DNA of 53,056 nt from Melioribacteraceae bacterium (GCA_021647785.1 JAKIUC010000031.1:1-53056); one strand, 5' to 3'; positions 1 through 8,681 are shown, numbered from the stretch's first letter. The notes: generated by a model from the sequence alone, not told the origin. A program made the numbers and translations.

Positions 1-113
1 AACTGTTTTTAATTTTTGAGAATTAAGGACATTTTTTAGAAAAACCATCTCAATACATCGTGTCGTATTTTGGGCTTTCCCTAAATTATAGGAGAATATC
101 TTGATTGGAGACT

Positions 114-248
114 TTACGACCTGGCACTAAATATAAAAACTGTTCCAGTAAGTAAAATAGAAGATAACATCCAAGAAAAATTATCAATAAACCTACTTGT
201 TCTATTTAATTCTTCAAGCGCATATTTTAACTTTTCTTTTTCAGTCAT
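114..248 (-). CDS. possible small single-span membrane protein (44 aa)
   Basis: An ATG-started frame of 44 codons: a charged, helical N-terminus (MTEKEKLKYALEELNR) followed by one hydrophobic stretch (about residues 23-41, SWMLSSILLTGTVFIF) and a stop. This charged-helix plus one-membrane-segment layout is common for small bacterial membrane proteins. There is no clear Shine-Dalgarno and I do not recognise a family. It could also be a decayed remnant. The rest of the first 397 bases shows nothing else I can support. Confidence 0.3.
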   Translation of the reverse strand: MTEKEKLKYALEELNRTSRFIDNFSWMLSSILLTGTVFIFSARS

Positions 249-397
249 TTTTTTCTCATTTGCAGATTTTGTTTTTTTGCCTTATGCATAACGTCCCAAT
301 ACACCCATTGTATATATCAGGACTATATGTTGTAAAATATTAAATATATCACGAAATATTTCGCCTATCATAGATAACGCTTCTCTAAAAGCCAAAA

Positions 398-1258
398 TCA
401 TATATCCGTAGGATGCCAAGTTGTTTTCACTTCCAATGTTTTTTCAATTAAATATGGCGATTCGTAAAGCTTATTAGCCCAATCATCTTTTTTGTAAAAG
501 ATGGTTCGTTTAATGTTATTGCTTGCTAATTCACTGATTGATTTAATTGTGTTCGTATCACTTCCGCAATAGATGATTGAGTTAACATCCATATGAGAAG
601 CCATGTGGCTATACAATTCATCTTTTTTGCCAGTTAAAATATTTACAACTCCACCCGGAACATCTGAAGAATTTATCACTTCGGATAGAGAAATTGCAGC
701 TAATGGTTTGCTTTCAGATGCTAAAACAATCACAGTATTTCCACTCACAATTGCAGGAGCAATTACTGATATCAAACCTAATAAACTTTTATTTTCGGAT
801 GCAATTATAGAAACAACACCTACAGGTTCTACACAAGAAAAATTAAAGTGAGAACTTGATACAGGATTAACAGCACTAAATAATTGTTGATATTTATCAC
901 TCCACCCTGCGTAATAGACCAATCTATCAATAGATGCATCCACTTCTGTCCGTGCAGCTTTTGCTGTTTCCCCTTGCATAATTAGTTCTGCAATAAATTG
1001 TTCTTTTCTTCCCTCAAGCATCTCTGCTATTCTGTATAAAATCTGTCCTTTAATTAGAGCCGTTGTATTTGCCCATGTGGTCTGTGCTTTGCGTGCAGCA
1101 ACAACAGCATTCCTAAAATCTTTTCGTGAAGCCAGACACATATTTGCAATCAAGTTACCTTTACTGTTATTAACAGCATAATACCTTCCAGATTCTGTTC
1201 GGGGAAATTTTCCACCAATATATAATTTGTATGTTTTATTAATATCTAATCTGCTCAT
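398..1258 (-). CDS. degenerate ALDH-family protein (NAD-binding half only), partner of the upstream ALDH
   Basis: The 286-residue protein aligns by eye with the N-terminal half of aldehyde dehydrogenases: the oligomerisation/N-terminal part (YKLYIGGKFPRTESGRYY), the AARKAQ segment and GVVNILTGKKDEL. It ends where the catalytic domain should begin, so the catalytic Glu (ELGGK) and Cys are absent. The cofactor-binding Lys of the LKPAE motif is replaced (VLASESKP). A normal ALDH has about 480 residues. It lies 30 bases after the active ALDH and deoC in the same orientation. ALDH16 enzymes carry a second ALDH domain lacking catalytic residues on the same chain; here the two parts are separate genes, so this may be a non-catalytic partner subunit. 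That role is inference; simple decay is the alternative, but the frame is intact. Confidence 0.75.
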   Translation of the reverse strand: MSRLDINKTYKLYIGGKFPRTESGRYYAVNNSKGNLIANMCLASRKDFRNAVVAARKAQTTWANTTALIKGQILYRIAEMLEGRKEQFIAELIMQGETAKAARTEVDASIDRLVYYAGWSDKYQQLFSAVNPVSSSHFNFSCVEPVGVVSIIASENKSLLGLISVIAPAIVSGNTVIVLASESKPLAAISLSEVINSSDVPGGVVNILTGKKDELYSHMASHMDVNSIIYCGSDTNTIKSISELASNNIKRTIFYKKDDWANKLYESPYLIEKTLEVKTTWHPTDI

Positions 1259-1288
1259 AATTTTTTCATAATCTTTAATTAAAAATAA

Positions 1289-2755
1289 TTACTCATATTT
1301 CACGTATGGTTTTAAACCGTGCAATCCACCTTCTCTGCCAAAGCCACTCTCTTTATAGCCACCAAATGGTGATGTTGCATCAAACTTGTTGAAAGTATTT
1401 GCCCAAACTATACCTGCTTCTAATTTTTGTGTTAAATGAAATATCTTTGCACCATTATTAGTCCAAACGCCTGCCGATAATCCATAAGGTGTATTATTTG
1501 CTTTTTCAATTACTTCGCTTATAGTTCTAAATGTTTGAATTGCCAATACTGGTCCAAATATTTCTTCTTGAACAATTTTATGCGATTGCGATACATTTAA
1601 AAACAATGTTGGTGCACACCAATTGCCATCTTTAGGTAAAGAGCATTTGGATTGATAAATTTCACCACCTTCATTTATTCCAATCTTTATATATTTTTCA
1701 ATTGTCTTCAACTGCTTTTTAGAATTTATAGCACCAACATCTGTATTTTTATCTAATGGATCGCCAACTATTAAAGTTTCCATTCTATCTTTTAATTTTT
1801 GTATCACCAAATCAGCAACCGATTCCTGTACAAACAGCCGTGAGCCAGCACAGCAAACATGACCTTGATTGAAAAATATAGCGTTCACAATACCTTCAAC
1901 AGCTTGGTCTATTGCTGCATCTTCAAATATAATGTTTGCCCCTTTTCCACCTAATTCTAATGTTAGTTTTTTATCTGTACCGGCAATTGCTTTGGCAATA
2001 TATTTACCAACGCCTGTTGACCCTGTAAATGCAATTTTATTAATATCAGGATGATTCACAATATTAGCTCCGGTTTCACCAGCCCCAGTAATTATATTTA
2101 CTACTCCTTTTGGTAAACCACTATCGTGAATTATCTCTGCAAGTTTTAACGCCGTTAAAGGTGTTGTTTCAGCCGGCTTTAACACAACAGTGTTTCCAGT
2201 TGCCAATGCTGGGGCAAGCTTCCAGGCAGCCATTAATAGTGGAAAGTTCCAAGGGATTATTTGCCCAACAACTCCAAGAGGTTTTGGGTCTCTATTTGGG
2301 AAAGCATATTCTAATTTATCAGCCCAGCCTGCGTAATAGAAAAAATGATTTGCAGCCAATGGGATATCGATATCTCTCGATTCTCTAATAGGCTTACCGC
2401 CATCTAAACTTTCAATTACTGCAAACTCTCGTGCACGTTCCTGAATTAAACGTGCAATTCTAAAGATGTACTTGCCGCGTTCTTTCCCAGATAAGTTCTG
2501 CCAACCTTTAAGAGCCTTACGCGCTGCCTTAACTGCTATATCAACATCTTCCAATGCAGCTACTGCAACACTTGCAATTTTTTTATTATTTGATGGGTTG
2601 ATGGTGTTAAAATATTTTCCATTAATTGGTTTCGTAAACTGCCCATCAATGTACAAGTCATACTTTTTTTTGATTTGTACGTGGTCAGTACTTTCGGGAG
2701 CTTTATCATAAGTCCATGAAGCTTTAAAAATATTTTTATTTTTGATTTTATTCAT
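1289..2755 (-). CDS. NAD(P)-dependent aldehyde dehydrogenase
   Basis: A full-length (488 aa) aldehyde dehydrogenase oxidising an aldehyde to the acid. Key residues are present: Asn170 in PWNFP, Lys193 in LKPAE, the FTGSTGVGK cofactor loop (residues 243-251), Glu267 in LELGGK and the nucleophile Cys301 in GHVCCAGSR. It starts 2 bases after deoC, so it is almost certainly co-transcribed and translationally coupled. DERA releases acetaldehyde from deoxyribose 5-phosphate, so acetaldehyde is the likely in vivo substrate (inference from context). A 30-residue N-terminal extension rich in Lys precedes the ALDH fold. It is followed 30 bases later by a degenerate ALDH-like gene. Confidence 0.93.
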   Translation of the reverse strand: MNKIKNKNIFKASWTYDKAPESTDHVQIKKKYDLYIDGQFTKPINGKYFNTINPSNNKKIASVAVAALEDVDIAVKAARKALKGWQNLSGKERGKYIFRIARLIQERAREFAVIESLDGGKPIRESRDIDIPLAANHFFYYAGWADKLEYAFPNRDPKPLGVVGQIIPWNFPLLMAAWKLAPALATGNTVVLKPAETTPLTALKLAEIIHDSGLPKGVVNIITGAGETGANIVNHPDINKIAFTGSTGVGKYIAKAIAGTDKKLTLELGGKGANIIFEDAAIDQAVEGIVNAIFFNQGHVCCAGSRLFVQESVADLVIQKLKDRMETLIVGDPLDKNTDVGAINSKKQLKTIEKYIKIGINEGGEIYQSKCSLPKDGNWCAPTLFLNVSQSHKIVQEEIFGPVLAIQTFRTISEVIEKANNTPYGLSAGVWTNNGAKIFHLTQKLEAGIVWANTFNKFDATSPFGGYKESGFGREGGLHGLKPYVKYE

Positions 2756-2757
2756 AA

Positions 2758-3654
2758 TTAATCTTTTGAAAAATAATATGGTGATTGATACATACCTGTT
2801 TCCGATTTAACCAACTGCATTAAAATATCATTCAATAAACTGCTGGCTCCAAACCTGAAATATTTTTTATTCATCCATTTTTCACCAAGTACTTCGTTAA
2901 GCATTACTAAATATTGTAAAGAAATTTTTGAAGTTGAAATACCACCGGCAGGTTTCATCCCAATCATTTTACCAGTTTTTAAGTAATAATCTTTGATGGC
3001 ATCTAACATTACATAAGTAACCTGCAAAGTAGCTGCTGGTTGAATTTTCCCCGTTGAAGTCTTAATGAAATCAGCCCCTGCATAGATTGCAATTTCGCTC
3101 GCTTTTCTAATATTATCCAACGTGTCTAACTCACCGGTTTCAAGAATTACTTTTAAGTGAGCATTACCGCATGCTTCTTTAATTGCAGCAATTTCATCAA
3201 ATACAAATTGGTAATTACCGGCAAGAAATTCACCTCGCGAAATCACCATGTCAATTTCATCTGCACCTTGCTCAACTGCAAACTTTGTATCGAACAACTT
3301 AACTTTTAAAGTTGACTGACCACTCGGAAATGCCGTAGCTACAGAGGCAACTTGAATATTGCTCCCTTCAAGTGCTTTTTTTGCAACACCAACATAGGAT
3401 GGATAGACACAAATTGCAGCAACAGTTGGAATATTTTTTAAAGAATCGTGAGGGTGCATAGCTTTGTAGCAGAGTTGCTCTACCTTACCTCTTGTATCTT
3501 TTCCCTCCAGCGTTGTTAGGTCAATCATACTAAGAGCAAGTTTCATACCTTCAATTTTGGATGATGTTTTAATGCTGCGTGAACAAAAACGAGCAATTCG
3601 TTCGTTAACACCAGTGGTGTCATAGACCGGTAAGTTATTTAAATTTGGGAGCAT
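2758..3654 (-). CDS. deoC: deoxyribose-phosphate aldolase
   Basis: A class I aldolase splitting 2-deoxyribose 5-phosphate into glyceraldehyde 3-phosphate and acetaldehyde. The Schiff-base lysine is Lys198 in DFIKTSTGK, the second lysine Lys234 in MKPAGGIS, and the proton-relay Asp135 in EIDMV. At 298 residues it belongs to the longer DeoC group with an N-terminal extension of about 40 residues (SRSIKTSSKIEGMK) rather than the compact form of about 220-260 residues. It is the first gene of an operon with two ALDH-family genes, which gives a route for deoxynucleoside scavenging with removal of acetaldehyde. The 219-base gap upstream separates it from folD and shows no promoter I would call. Confidence 0.95.
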   Translation of the reverse strand: MLPNLNNLPVYDTTGVNERIARFCSRSIKTSSKIEGMKLALSMIDLTTLEGKDTRGKVEQLCYKAMHPHDSLKNIPTVAAICVYPSYVGVAKKALEGSNIQVASVATAFPSGQSTLKVKLFDTKFAVEQGADEIDMVISRGEFLAGNYQFVFDEIAAIKEACGNAHLKVILETGELDTLDNIRKASEIAIYAGADFIKTSTGKIQPAATLQVTYVMLDAIKDYYLKTGKMIGMKPAGGISTSKISLQYLVMLNEVLGEKWMNKKYFRFGASSLLNDILMQLVKSETGMYQSPYYFSKD

Positions 3655-3873
3655 TTATTTTTTTTAATTTTCAGAATGTTAAAATCTAACTATATAAAAG
3701 TAATTATTCAAGATTTAAAGATTATGGGAACTCCGATAGAACACTACAATATATCCGCCGCAGCAGATAATCGTAAAATAGCTGCATCGCAGCGACACGC
3801 TAATAGAAATTTAAAGCCAACCCATATATGCGGTTTTATAAAAAATCATTTTAGGTTATAATCTATTTACCCA

Positions 3874-4767
3874 CTAAAATTCATATTGTCCCATTTTAAT
3901 TTTCAAGTATGCCAAATATGTATTTTGCAGCAGCATAGCAATAGTCATCGGACCAACACCACCTGGTACCGGAGTAATGAAAGATGCTTTCTCAGATACT
4001 TTGGCAAAATCAACATCACCAACTAATTTATATCCACTTTTTCTTGATGCATCTTCCACTCTGTTTACACCCACATCAATAATTACAACGCCATCTTTTA
4101 CCATGTCAGATTTAATAAACTCCGGAACTCCAATAGCAGCAATTAAAATATCGGCTTGCTTTGTAAAGAGTGATAAATCTTTTGCAGCAGAATGAACAAC
4201 AGTAACAACAGCATTTGCACCCTCTTTTTTCTGAAGCAGCATATTAGCAACTGGTTTTCCCACAATATTACTTCGTCCAACCACAACAACATGTTTCCCT
4301 TTGGTTTCAATGTTATATCGTTTCAATAATTCAACAACTCCGTGAGGTGTGCATGGATAGAGGGTTTCCTTCCCTATCATCATATTACCAACATTTATAG
4401 GATGAAAACCATCCACATCTTTTTCCGGATTTATTGCTTCAATTATTGCATCTTCATTTATATGTTTTGGAAGTGGCAACTGAACTAATATGCCATTAAT
4501 TTTTTCATCATTATTATATTGCTCAATTAATTGAAGCAATTCTGATTCAGTTGTTCCTTCATCTAATCTATCCAATTTTGAATAAAGACCAACTTCATCA
4601 CATGCTTTTTGTTTCATACCCACATAAACTTTTGAAGCAGGGTCTTCACCAACAAGTATTGCAACTAAACCCGGTACACTTTTCCCCTCTTCTTTTAACT
4701 TATCTACTTTTAATTTTAACTCTGCTCTAATATCAGAGGCTACTTGTTTTCCATCAATAATTGTCAT
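3874..4767 (-). CDS. folD: bifunctional methylene-THF dehydrogenase / methenyl-THF cyclohydrolase
   Basis: FolD interconverts 5,10-methylene-, 5,10-methenyl- and 10-formyl-tetrahydrofolate in the cytoplasm. Family marks are the catalytic Tyr48 and Lys52 in [28 protein letters not shown], the cofactor loop [17 protein letters not shown] and the C-terminal [13 protein letters not shown]. Its length (297 aa) is normal. It starts 17 bases after the DUF1016 nuclease gene and reads as the last gene of a ymdB-methyltransferase-nuclease-folD operon. Confidence 0.96.
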   Translation of the reverse strand: MTIIDGKQVASDIRAELKLKVDKLKEEGKSVPGLVAILVGEDPASKVYVGMKQKACDEVGLYSKLDRLDEGTTESELLQLIEQYNNDEKINGILVQLPLPKHINEDAIIEAINPEKDVDGFHPINVGNMMIGKETLYPCTPHGVVELLKRYNIETKGKHVVVVGRSNIVGKPVANMLLQKKEGANAVVTVVHSAAKDLSLFTKQADILIAAIGVPEFIKSDMVKDGVVIIDVGVNRVEDASRKSGYKLVGDVDFAKVSEKASFITPVPGGVGPMTIAMLLQNTYLAYLKIKMGQYEF

Positions 4768-4784
4768 TTAATTACCTTTTATTT

Positions 4785-5855
4785 TTAGTTTTCATCATTT
4801 AGATCCATCATTTTTTTTAATGTATCCGCATCAGGCAAAATATTTTTATACTTTGGTGGTAATTTATTACCAGTATTGTAAGTTGCTACCTCCATTGCTT
4901 TATTGAAATCTCGAAAAGCAAATTCAACTATTTTATTTTTCTTTTCTTTGCATAGAATTATACCTATTGAAGGATTTTCATCTTTTTGCTTTACATATTC
5001 GTCAAGTGCAGAAAGGTAAAAATTCATTTTTCCCAAATACTCAGGTTTAAATTTTCCTGTTTTAAGTTCAAATGCTACTAATGCTTTTAAACTACGATTA
5101 AAAAATAGTAAATCGATAAAGTATTCTTCATCATCAACTATAAGCCTATACTGGTTACCCAAAAAAGCAAAATCAGCACCTAACGACATTATAAATTTTT
5201 TAATATTATTTACAATTTTACTTTCTAATAATTTTTCGTTATCAGCTTCTTCATCAGAAATTTTGATAAAATCTAATAAATAATGGTCTTTAAAAGTTTT
5301 TAATGCTTTTTCTTTATTGATTGGTGCTTTTATTGTTTTGCTAAAATTATTTGGCAATTGACCTTGTTGTTCAAAAAATTTGTTTTTTAAATGATGCTTT
5401 AGTGTTCTAACCGACCAAAATTCTTGTGATGTTTTTGTAATATAGAACAGTCTAGCATCAATTGATTTAGTCTTCGATATTATTTCAATATGCGCCGTAA
5501 ATCCAATATTTGCAAAAGATTCTCCAAATTGGTCAGTCAGTAACTGTCCAATTTCATTACTGGACTTTGTTGTATTAAGTACTGGTTTCCATTCTTCATA
5601 AAAATGTCGCATATTCTTTAAGTTTGATGTAGAAAATCCTCTTAAACCCCTTAATTCATTTTGTAAATCTGCAGATAAAACTTCAATTGTTTTATTACCC
5701 CATTTCTCTTTGGATACACGTTCCGATATGATAAACCCAACTTTAAAATATAAAAGTAATAATTCTCTATTTGCTACTTTTGCAATATAATAGCGACTTT
5801 TTAGAATTTCTTCTTTTAAATATTTTACAGTCTGAATGTAGTTAGTTTTATACAT
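4785..5855 (-). CDS. DUF1016 / YhcG-type PD-(D/E)XK nuclease
   Basis: A two-part protein of 356 residues. Residues about 5-150 match the DUF1016 N-terminal domain (LLLYFKVGFIISERV, WGNKTIEVLSADLQNEL, GFSTSNLKNMRHFYEEW), which is thought to bind nucleic acid. Residues about 185-340 form the nuclease core, with Glu211, Asp248 in YFIDLLFFN and the Glu263-x-Lys265 pair in AFELKTGKFKPEYLGK. YhcG-like proteins are often found near restriction-modification genes. Here it directly follows a DNA methyltransferase (43 bases) and precedes folD (17 bases). A role in restriction or DNA repair is inferred from this pairing; the target is unknown. Confidence 0.85.
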   Translation of the reverse strand: MYKTNYIQTVKYLKEEILKSRYYIAKVANRELLLLYFKVGFIISERVSKEKWGNKTIEVLSADLQNELRGLRGFSTSNLKNMRHFYEEWKPVLNTTKSSNEIGQLLTDQFGESFANIGFTAHIEIISKTKSIDARLFYITKTSQEFWSVRTLKHHLKNKFFEQQGQLPNNFSKTIKAPINKEKALKTFKDHYLLDFIKISDEEADNEKLLESKIVNNIKKFIMSLGADFAFLGNQYRLIVDDEEYFIDLLFFNRSLKALVAFELKTGKFKPEYLGKMNFYLSALDEYVKQKDENPSIGIILCKEKKNKIVEFAFRDFNKAMEVATYNTGNKLPPKYKNILPDADTLKKMMDLNDEN

Positions 5856-5898
5856 TTTTATTTTTAATTGAATACATTAATTGAAGCCTTTGTCCAAA

Positions 5899-6891
5899 TT
5901 ATTTACTTTTATCAAATTGGATTTCATATTTATCAAACAAATACTTTTTCAATTTTATATCTTTTTTAATTTCATACTCAAACGGATTTGAATTCTGCCA
6001 ACCACGCTTTCCACTCTTTCTAAAATTCTCTAATCGTCTAATTGATATCTCACAATATATTGGATCGATATCAATAGTAAAACAATTTCTATCTAAAATC
6101 TCACTTGCAATAAGTGTTGTTCCAGAGTGAGCAAAAAAATCAATAACTAAATCCCCTTTGCTGCTCGATACTTCAATAACTCTTTCAATTGCTTTTAACG
6201 GCTTCTGTGCAAAACATCCATTTACATTCTCGTAAAGCAGATGAAACACTTGCTGGATATCAATCCAAACATTACCAGCACGGATATTTCTAGATTTACT
6301 CCGTTCCAGATTTTCTGTCTTTTTACCAGCAACTTCTTTGTAATATCCTTTTAAAACTTTTGGAATATCCGTATAAACATTTTCAATATTAAACTGTGGT
6401 TTACCCAAAGTGTAGTAGAGCAATTCTTGACGAATAGACATCCAGTTTTTTTGTGTACCATAACCACGCTGGTTTCGCATAGTAATAAAACTGCGCGATT
6501 TGAATTCTGTTTCCTTCATCATTAAAATAAATTCTGCAAATGGCTGAAAATGATTTTTTTGATCAGCCCCAAGCCAAATGTATAGCGATGAATTACTTTG
6601 CATCAGTGCTTTACTATTTTCAATCCATATTTTTGACCACTCAACAAACTCATCTGCATCCGATTCTTGAAATGCAACCATGTTGTATGGCGGGTCGTGC
6701 AGTGCAAGTGCAGCTTTTTTTCTTCCAAATAATTTCTTTAAATCATTCAGATTATTTGAATCAATGCAACCGACTTTATGGTTATTCTTTTTATCAATCC
6801 AAATATCCCCTTCGCTTAAACGACAATACTTTAAAAGCATATCGTGTAGTTCTGTATCTTTATCAATACGAGGTATTGGGAAGTTCTTCAT
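5899..6891 (-). CDS. DNA methyltransferase (N4-cytosine / N6-adenine, beta-type order)
   Basis: An AdoMet-dependent DNA methyltransferase of 330 residues. The catalytic motif IV is Asp66-Pro-Pro-Tyr69 (LHDPPYN). A variable stretch of about 150 residues that should read the DNA target follows. Then come motif X (QKPLKAIERVI, about 229-239) and the AdoMet motif I (DFFAHSGTT, from Asp251). Catalytic motif before AdoMet motif is the beta-class order. The open frame extends upstream to 6987, but that part overlaps ymdB. I chose the ATG at 6891, 2 bases after the ymdB stop, giving the natural N-terminus MKNFPIPRID. The nearest possible restriction partner is the DUF1016 nuclease downstream. It could equally be an orphan or phage-type methylase. 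Confidence 0.85.
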   Translation of the reverse strand: MKNFPIPRIDKDTELHDMLLKYCRLSEGDIWIDKKNNHKVGCIDSNNLNDLKKLFGRKKAALALHDPPYNMVAFQESDADEFVEWSKIWIENSKALMQSNSSLYIWLGADQKNHFQPFAEFILMMKETEFKSRSFITMRNQRGYGTQKNWMSIRQELLYYTLGKPQFNIENVYTDIPKVLKGYYKEVAGKKTENLERSKSRNIRAGNVWIDIQQVFHLLYENVNGCFAQKPLKAIERVIEVSSSKGDLVIDFFAHSGTTLIASEILDRNCFTIDIDPIYCEISIRRLENFRKSGKRGWQNSNPFEYEIKKDIKLKKYLFDKYEIQFDKSK

Positions 6892-6893
6892 AA

Positions 6894-7694
6894 CTAAGAT
6901 TTCTCGGTATCGAAACCGGGTAGTAATATGCGCTCTACGGCTACGGTTTTGCCAGTTGCAATATCTACCTTTGCATAAAATCCGCACAGATGCACATCAT
7001 TAATTGCAGTAACATATTTTTGAGGTGTTTGGTAAAGGAATCGATTTATAGCTGCATCTGTTTTCATTCCAATTACAGAATCGTAAGGTCCAGTCATACC
7101 AACATCAGTTATGTAGCCTAATCCTTTAGGGAATATCCTTTCATCCGCTGTCTGTACGTGTGTATGCGTTCCTATAAGAACCGATGCTTTACCATCAATA
7201 AAATTAGCAAGTGCAATTTTTTCTGCAGTTGCTTCTGCATGAAAATCTATAAATATAACTTTTGTTTCTTGTGCTATTTTATTTAAAACCCATTCGGCAG
7301 AACGGAACGGACAATCGATAGTAGCCATAAACGCACGCCCCTGAAGACTTACAACACCAACTTTCCCTTTCGGTGTATCAGCAATATAATATCCATTTCC
7401 AAAAGTTCCTTTTGGATAATTCAATGGTCGCAACGAACGTTTATCTTTCTTCAAATAATCTTGCGATTGGTGTTTATCCCATGTATGATTTCCGCCAGTT
7501 ACTACTTTAATACCCAAACTAAAAAAAGCATTCGCCTCTTTTTGTGTAAAACCCTTACCATCATTGGCATTTTCTCCATTTGCAATAATTATATCTGCTC
7601 TATATTTTTTTTCTAAACTTGGTAACCATGCCTGCATCATCTCCAGCCCAGGCTTGCCAATTACATCACCGATGAATAATATATTAATTGTCAT
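6894..7694 (-). CDS. ymdB: YmdB-family (TIGR00282) metallophosphoesterase / cyclic nucleotide phosphodiesterase
   Basis: A 266-residue calcineurin-like phosphoesterase with the YmdB fold. Metal ligands are visible: Asp10 (FIGDVIG), Glu41-Asn42 (NGENAN), Asn69-His70 (GGNHTWD), His152 (FIDFHAE), and His177 and His179 (GTHTHVQ). Relatives hydrolyse 2',3'-cyclic nucleotides and affect RNA turnover and biofilm choice in Bacillus. A GGAG ribosome site lies just before the ATG and a Bacteroidota-like promoter lies upstream. It heads the operon with the methyltransferase, nuclease and folD. The ymdB-folD neighbourhood looks ancestral and the two DNA-modifying genes look inserted between them (inference). 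Confidence 0.92.
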   Translation of the reverse strand: MTINILFIGDVIGKPGLEMMQAWLPSLEKKYRADIIIANGENANDGKGFTQKEANAFFSLGIKVVTGGNHTWDKHQSQDYLKKDKRSLRPLNYPKGTFGNGYYIADTPKGKVGVVSLQGRAFMATIDCPFRSAEWVLNKIAQETKVIFIDFHAEATAEKIALANFIDGKASVLIGTHTHVQTADERIFPKGLGYITDVGMTGPYDSVIGMKTDAAINRFLYQTPQKYVTAINDVHLCGFYAKVDIATGKTVAVERILLPGFDTEKS

Positions 7695-7716
7695 TTTTCT
7701 CCTAAAATTTAATGTG

Positions 7717-7747
7717 CAAATATATTGAATTTAGAGGAAGAATAAAA
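7717..7747 (-). promoter_or_regulatory. Bacteroidota-type promoter for the ymdB operon
   Basis: On the minus strand TATATTTG (7724 to 7717) matches the -7 consensus TANNTTTG. Nineteen bases upstream is TTTT (7747-7744) in place of TTTG at -33. It sits just upstream of the GGAG ribosome site and ATG of ymdB. The -7 match is perfect and the -33 match is 3 of 4. Confidence 0.5.
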
Positions 7748-7855
7748 CGTGATTGATTGGGAGTCTATATTTTATTTTGTCCAGGTCTCCGAGAGATGTG
7801 CTGGAAAAAATAAAAAGTGGTAGATAATTGAGAACATAGAGTTGAACTTAGAGTT

Positions 7856-8466
7856 TTGATACCAAAAGCATATATTACTGAATGGCACAATAAAGCACCA
7901 AAAACCCCAAATTAGGTATTCAGAAGATATAGATTTAGTGCAAATTGACCAAGAGAATATTGGTGAAATTCTTACACAACTGAAGGCAGCATTAAAGTTT
8001 TTGGCTCTATTCTAAGATAGGGTAGGTCATAATTTTAAATGACCTCTTGGAGCTATAAATAGAAGAAAGTGTTCATAAAAAACCTTCGAGGTTAGAAATG
8101 TCGCAATCTATCCTATCTTAGAATAGAGCCAAGTTTTTAGGAACTCCCAGATTTAAGAAAACTATTCACAACAATACGCTTACTTACAAATTTAAAACTG
8201 AAATTGAACCAGTTGTAACTCAGAAACTTAAAATTGAGATTAATACCAGAGAACATTTTTCAATTCAAGGTCTTCAAAAGGAAGAGCTTAGTGTTGAGTC
8301 ACCTTGGTTTTCTGGTGCTACGGAAATTACTACTTTCTCTCTTAAAGAGTGATTAGCAAACACAGAGTTTATCGGAGATATATCAGCACTCATTAATCCA
8401 GAAGTTGCTTATGACTTTCACGAAGCATGGGATATTTTAAGATCGCTTATGATAGAGAAATTTTAA
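7856..8466 (+). pseudogene. abiEii: decayed AbiEii/AbiGii nucleotidyltransferase toxin gene
   Basis: Family segments appear in order in broken frames. IPKAYITEWHNKAP follows a TTG where ATG is expected (7856). A stop comes next, then RYSEDIDLVQID, the nucleotidyltransferase core with its two catalytic acids (from about 7918). KFLGTPRFKK, KLKIEINTREHF and ESPWFSGATEITTFSL follow up to a stop at about 8350. The family's C-terminal tail (FIGDISALINPEVAYD ... to 8466) is last. The parts between IPKAY and RYSED, and between the WFSG part and the tail, are deleted. A 128-base inverted-repeat element sits inside KFLG; removing it with one 8-base duplicate restores that reading frame exactly. No abiEi antitoxin gene is seen upstream. 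This is a dead abortive-infection-type toxin gene. Confidence 0.85.
8003..8130. mobile_element. 128-bp MITE-like element, 19-bp terminal inverted repeats, 8-bp target duplication
   Basis: The ends are perfect inverted repeats of 19 bases (GGCTCTATTCTAAGATAGG at 8003-8021, its complement at 8112-8130), extendable to 23 with one mismatch. The flanks carry the same 8 bases, AAGTTTTT (7995-8002 and 8131-8138). Excising the element plus one duplicate rejoins the abiEii reading frame. No transposase fits inside, so it needs one in trans. Eight-base duplications are made by IS1595- and IS256-type elements among others; I cannot assign the family. Confidence 0.9.
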
Positions 8467-8616
8467 TGCCCTTCCTTAGCTCTTGGAGCAGCTATTAAAT
8501 ATTTACACTAAAGCGTACTCTCTCTTTTCACTTTACCGTAATAAACATTAACCAAGCCGTTCTCACCACTAAAGCAGTGGGAGTTTGTTTTGGTACCAGA
8601 GAGTTGTAACTTTTTA

Positions 8617-8648
8617 TTTGCATAGAAATAAAAATGTTTGTAATTTTG
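8617..8648 (+). promoter_or_regulatory. Bacteroidota-type promoter of tRNA-Asp
   Basis: TTTG at 8617-8620, then 20 bases, then TAATTTTG at 8641-8648. Both boxes and the spacing match the primary promoter consensus of Bacteroidota (TTTG-N19/21-TANNTTTG). The tRNA begins 33 bases after the -7 box. Confidence 0.65.
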
Positions 8649-8681
8649 GATTCGTTCTTTTTGAGATTTGAAGTTAGTATT

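Noticed and set aside
3676-3861. 61-codon plus-strand frame between folD and deoC
   Set aside because: No ribosome site, no protein-like character; the region is the upstream gap of a minus-strand operon.
6892-6987. 32 extra N-terminal codons of the DNA methyltransferase
   Set aside because: They lie inside ymdB in another frame; the ATG at 6891 follows the ymdB stop and gives a natural start.
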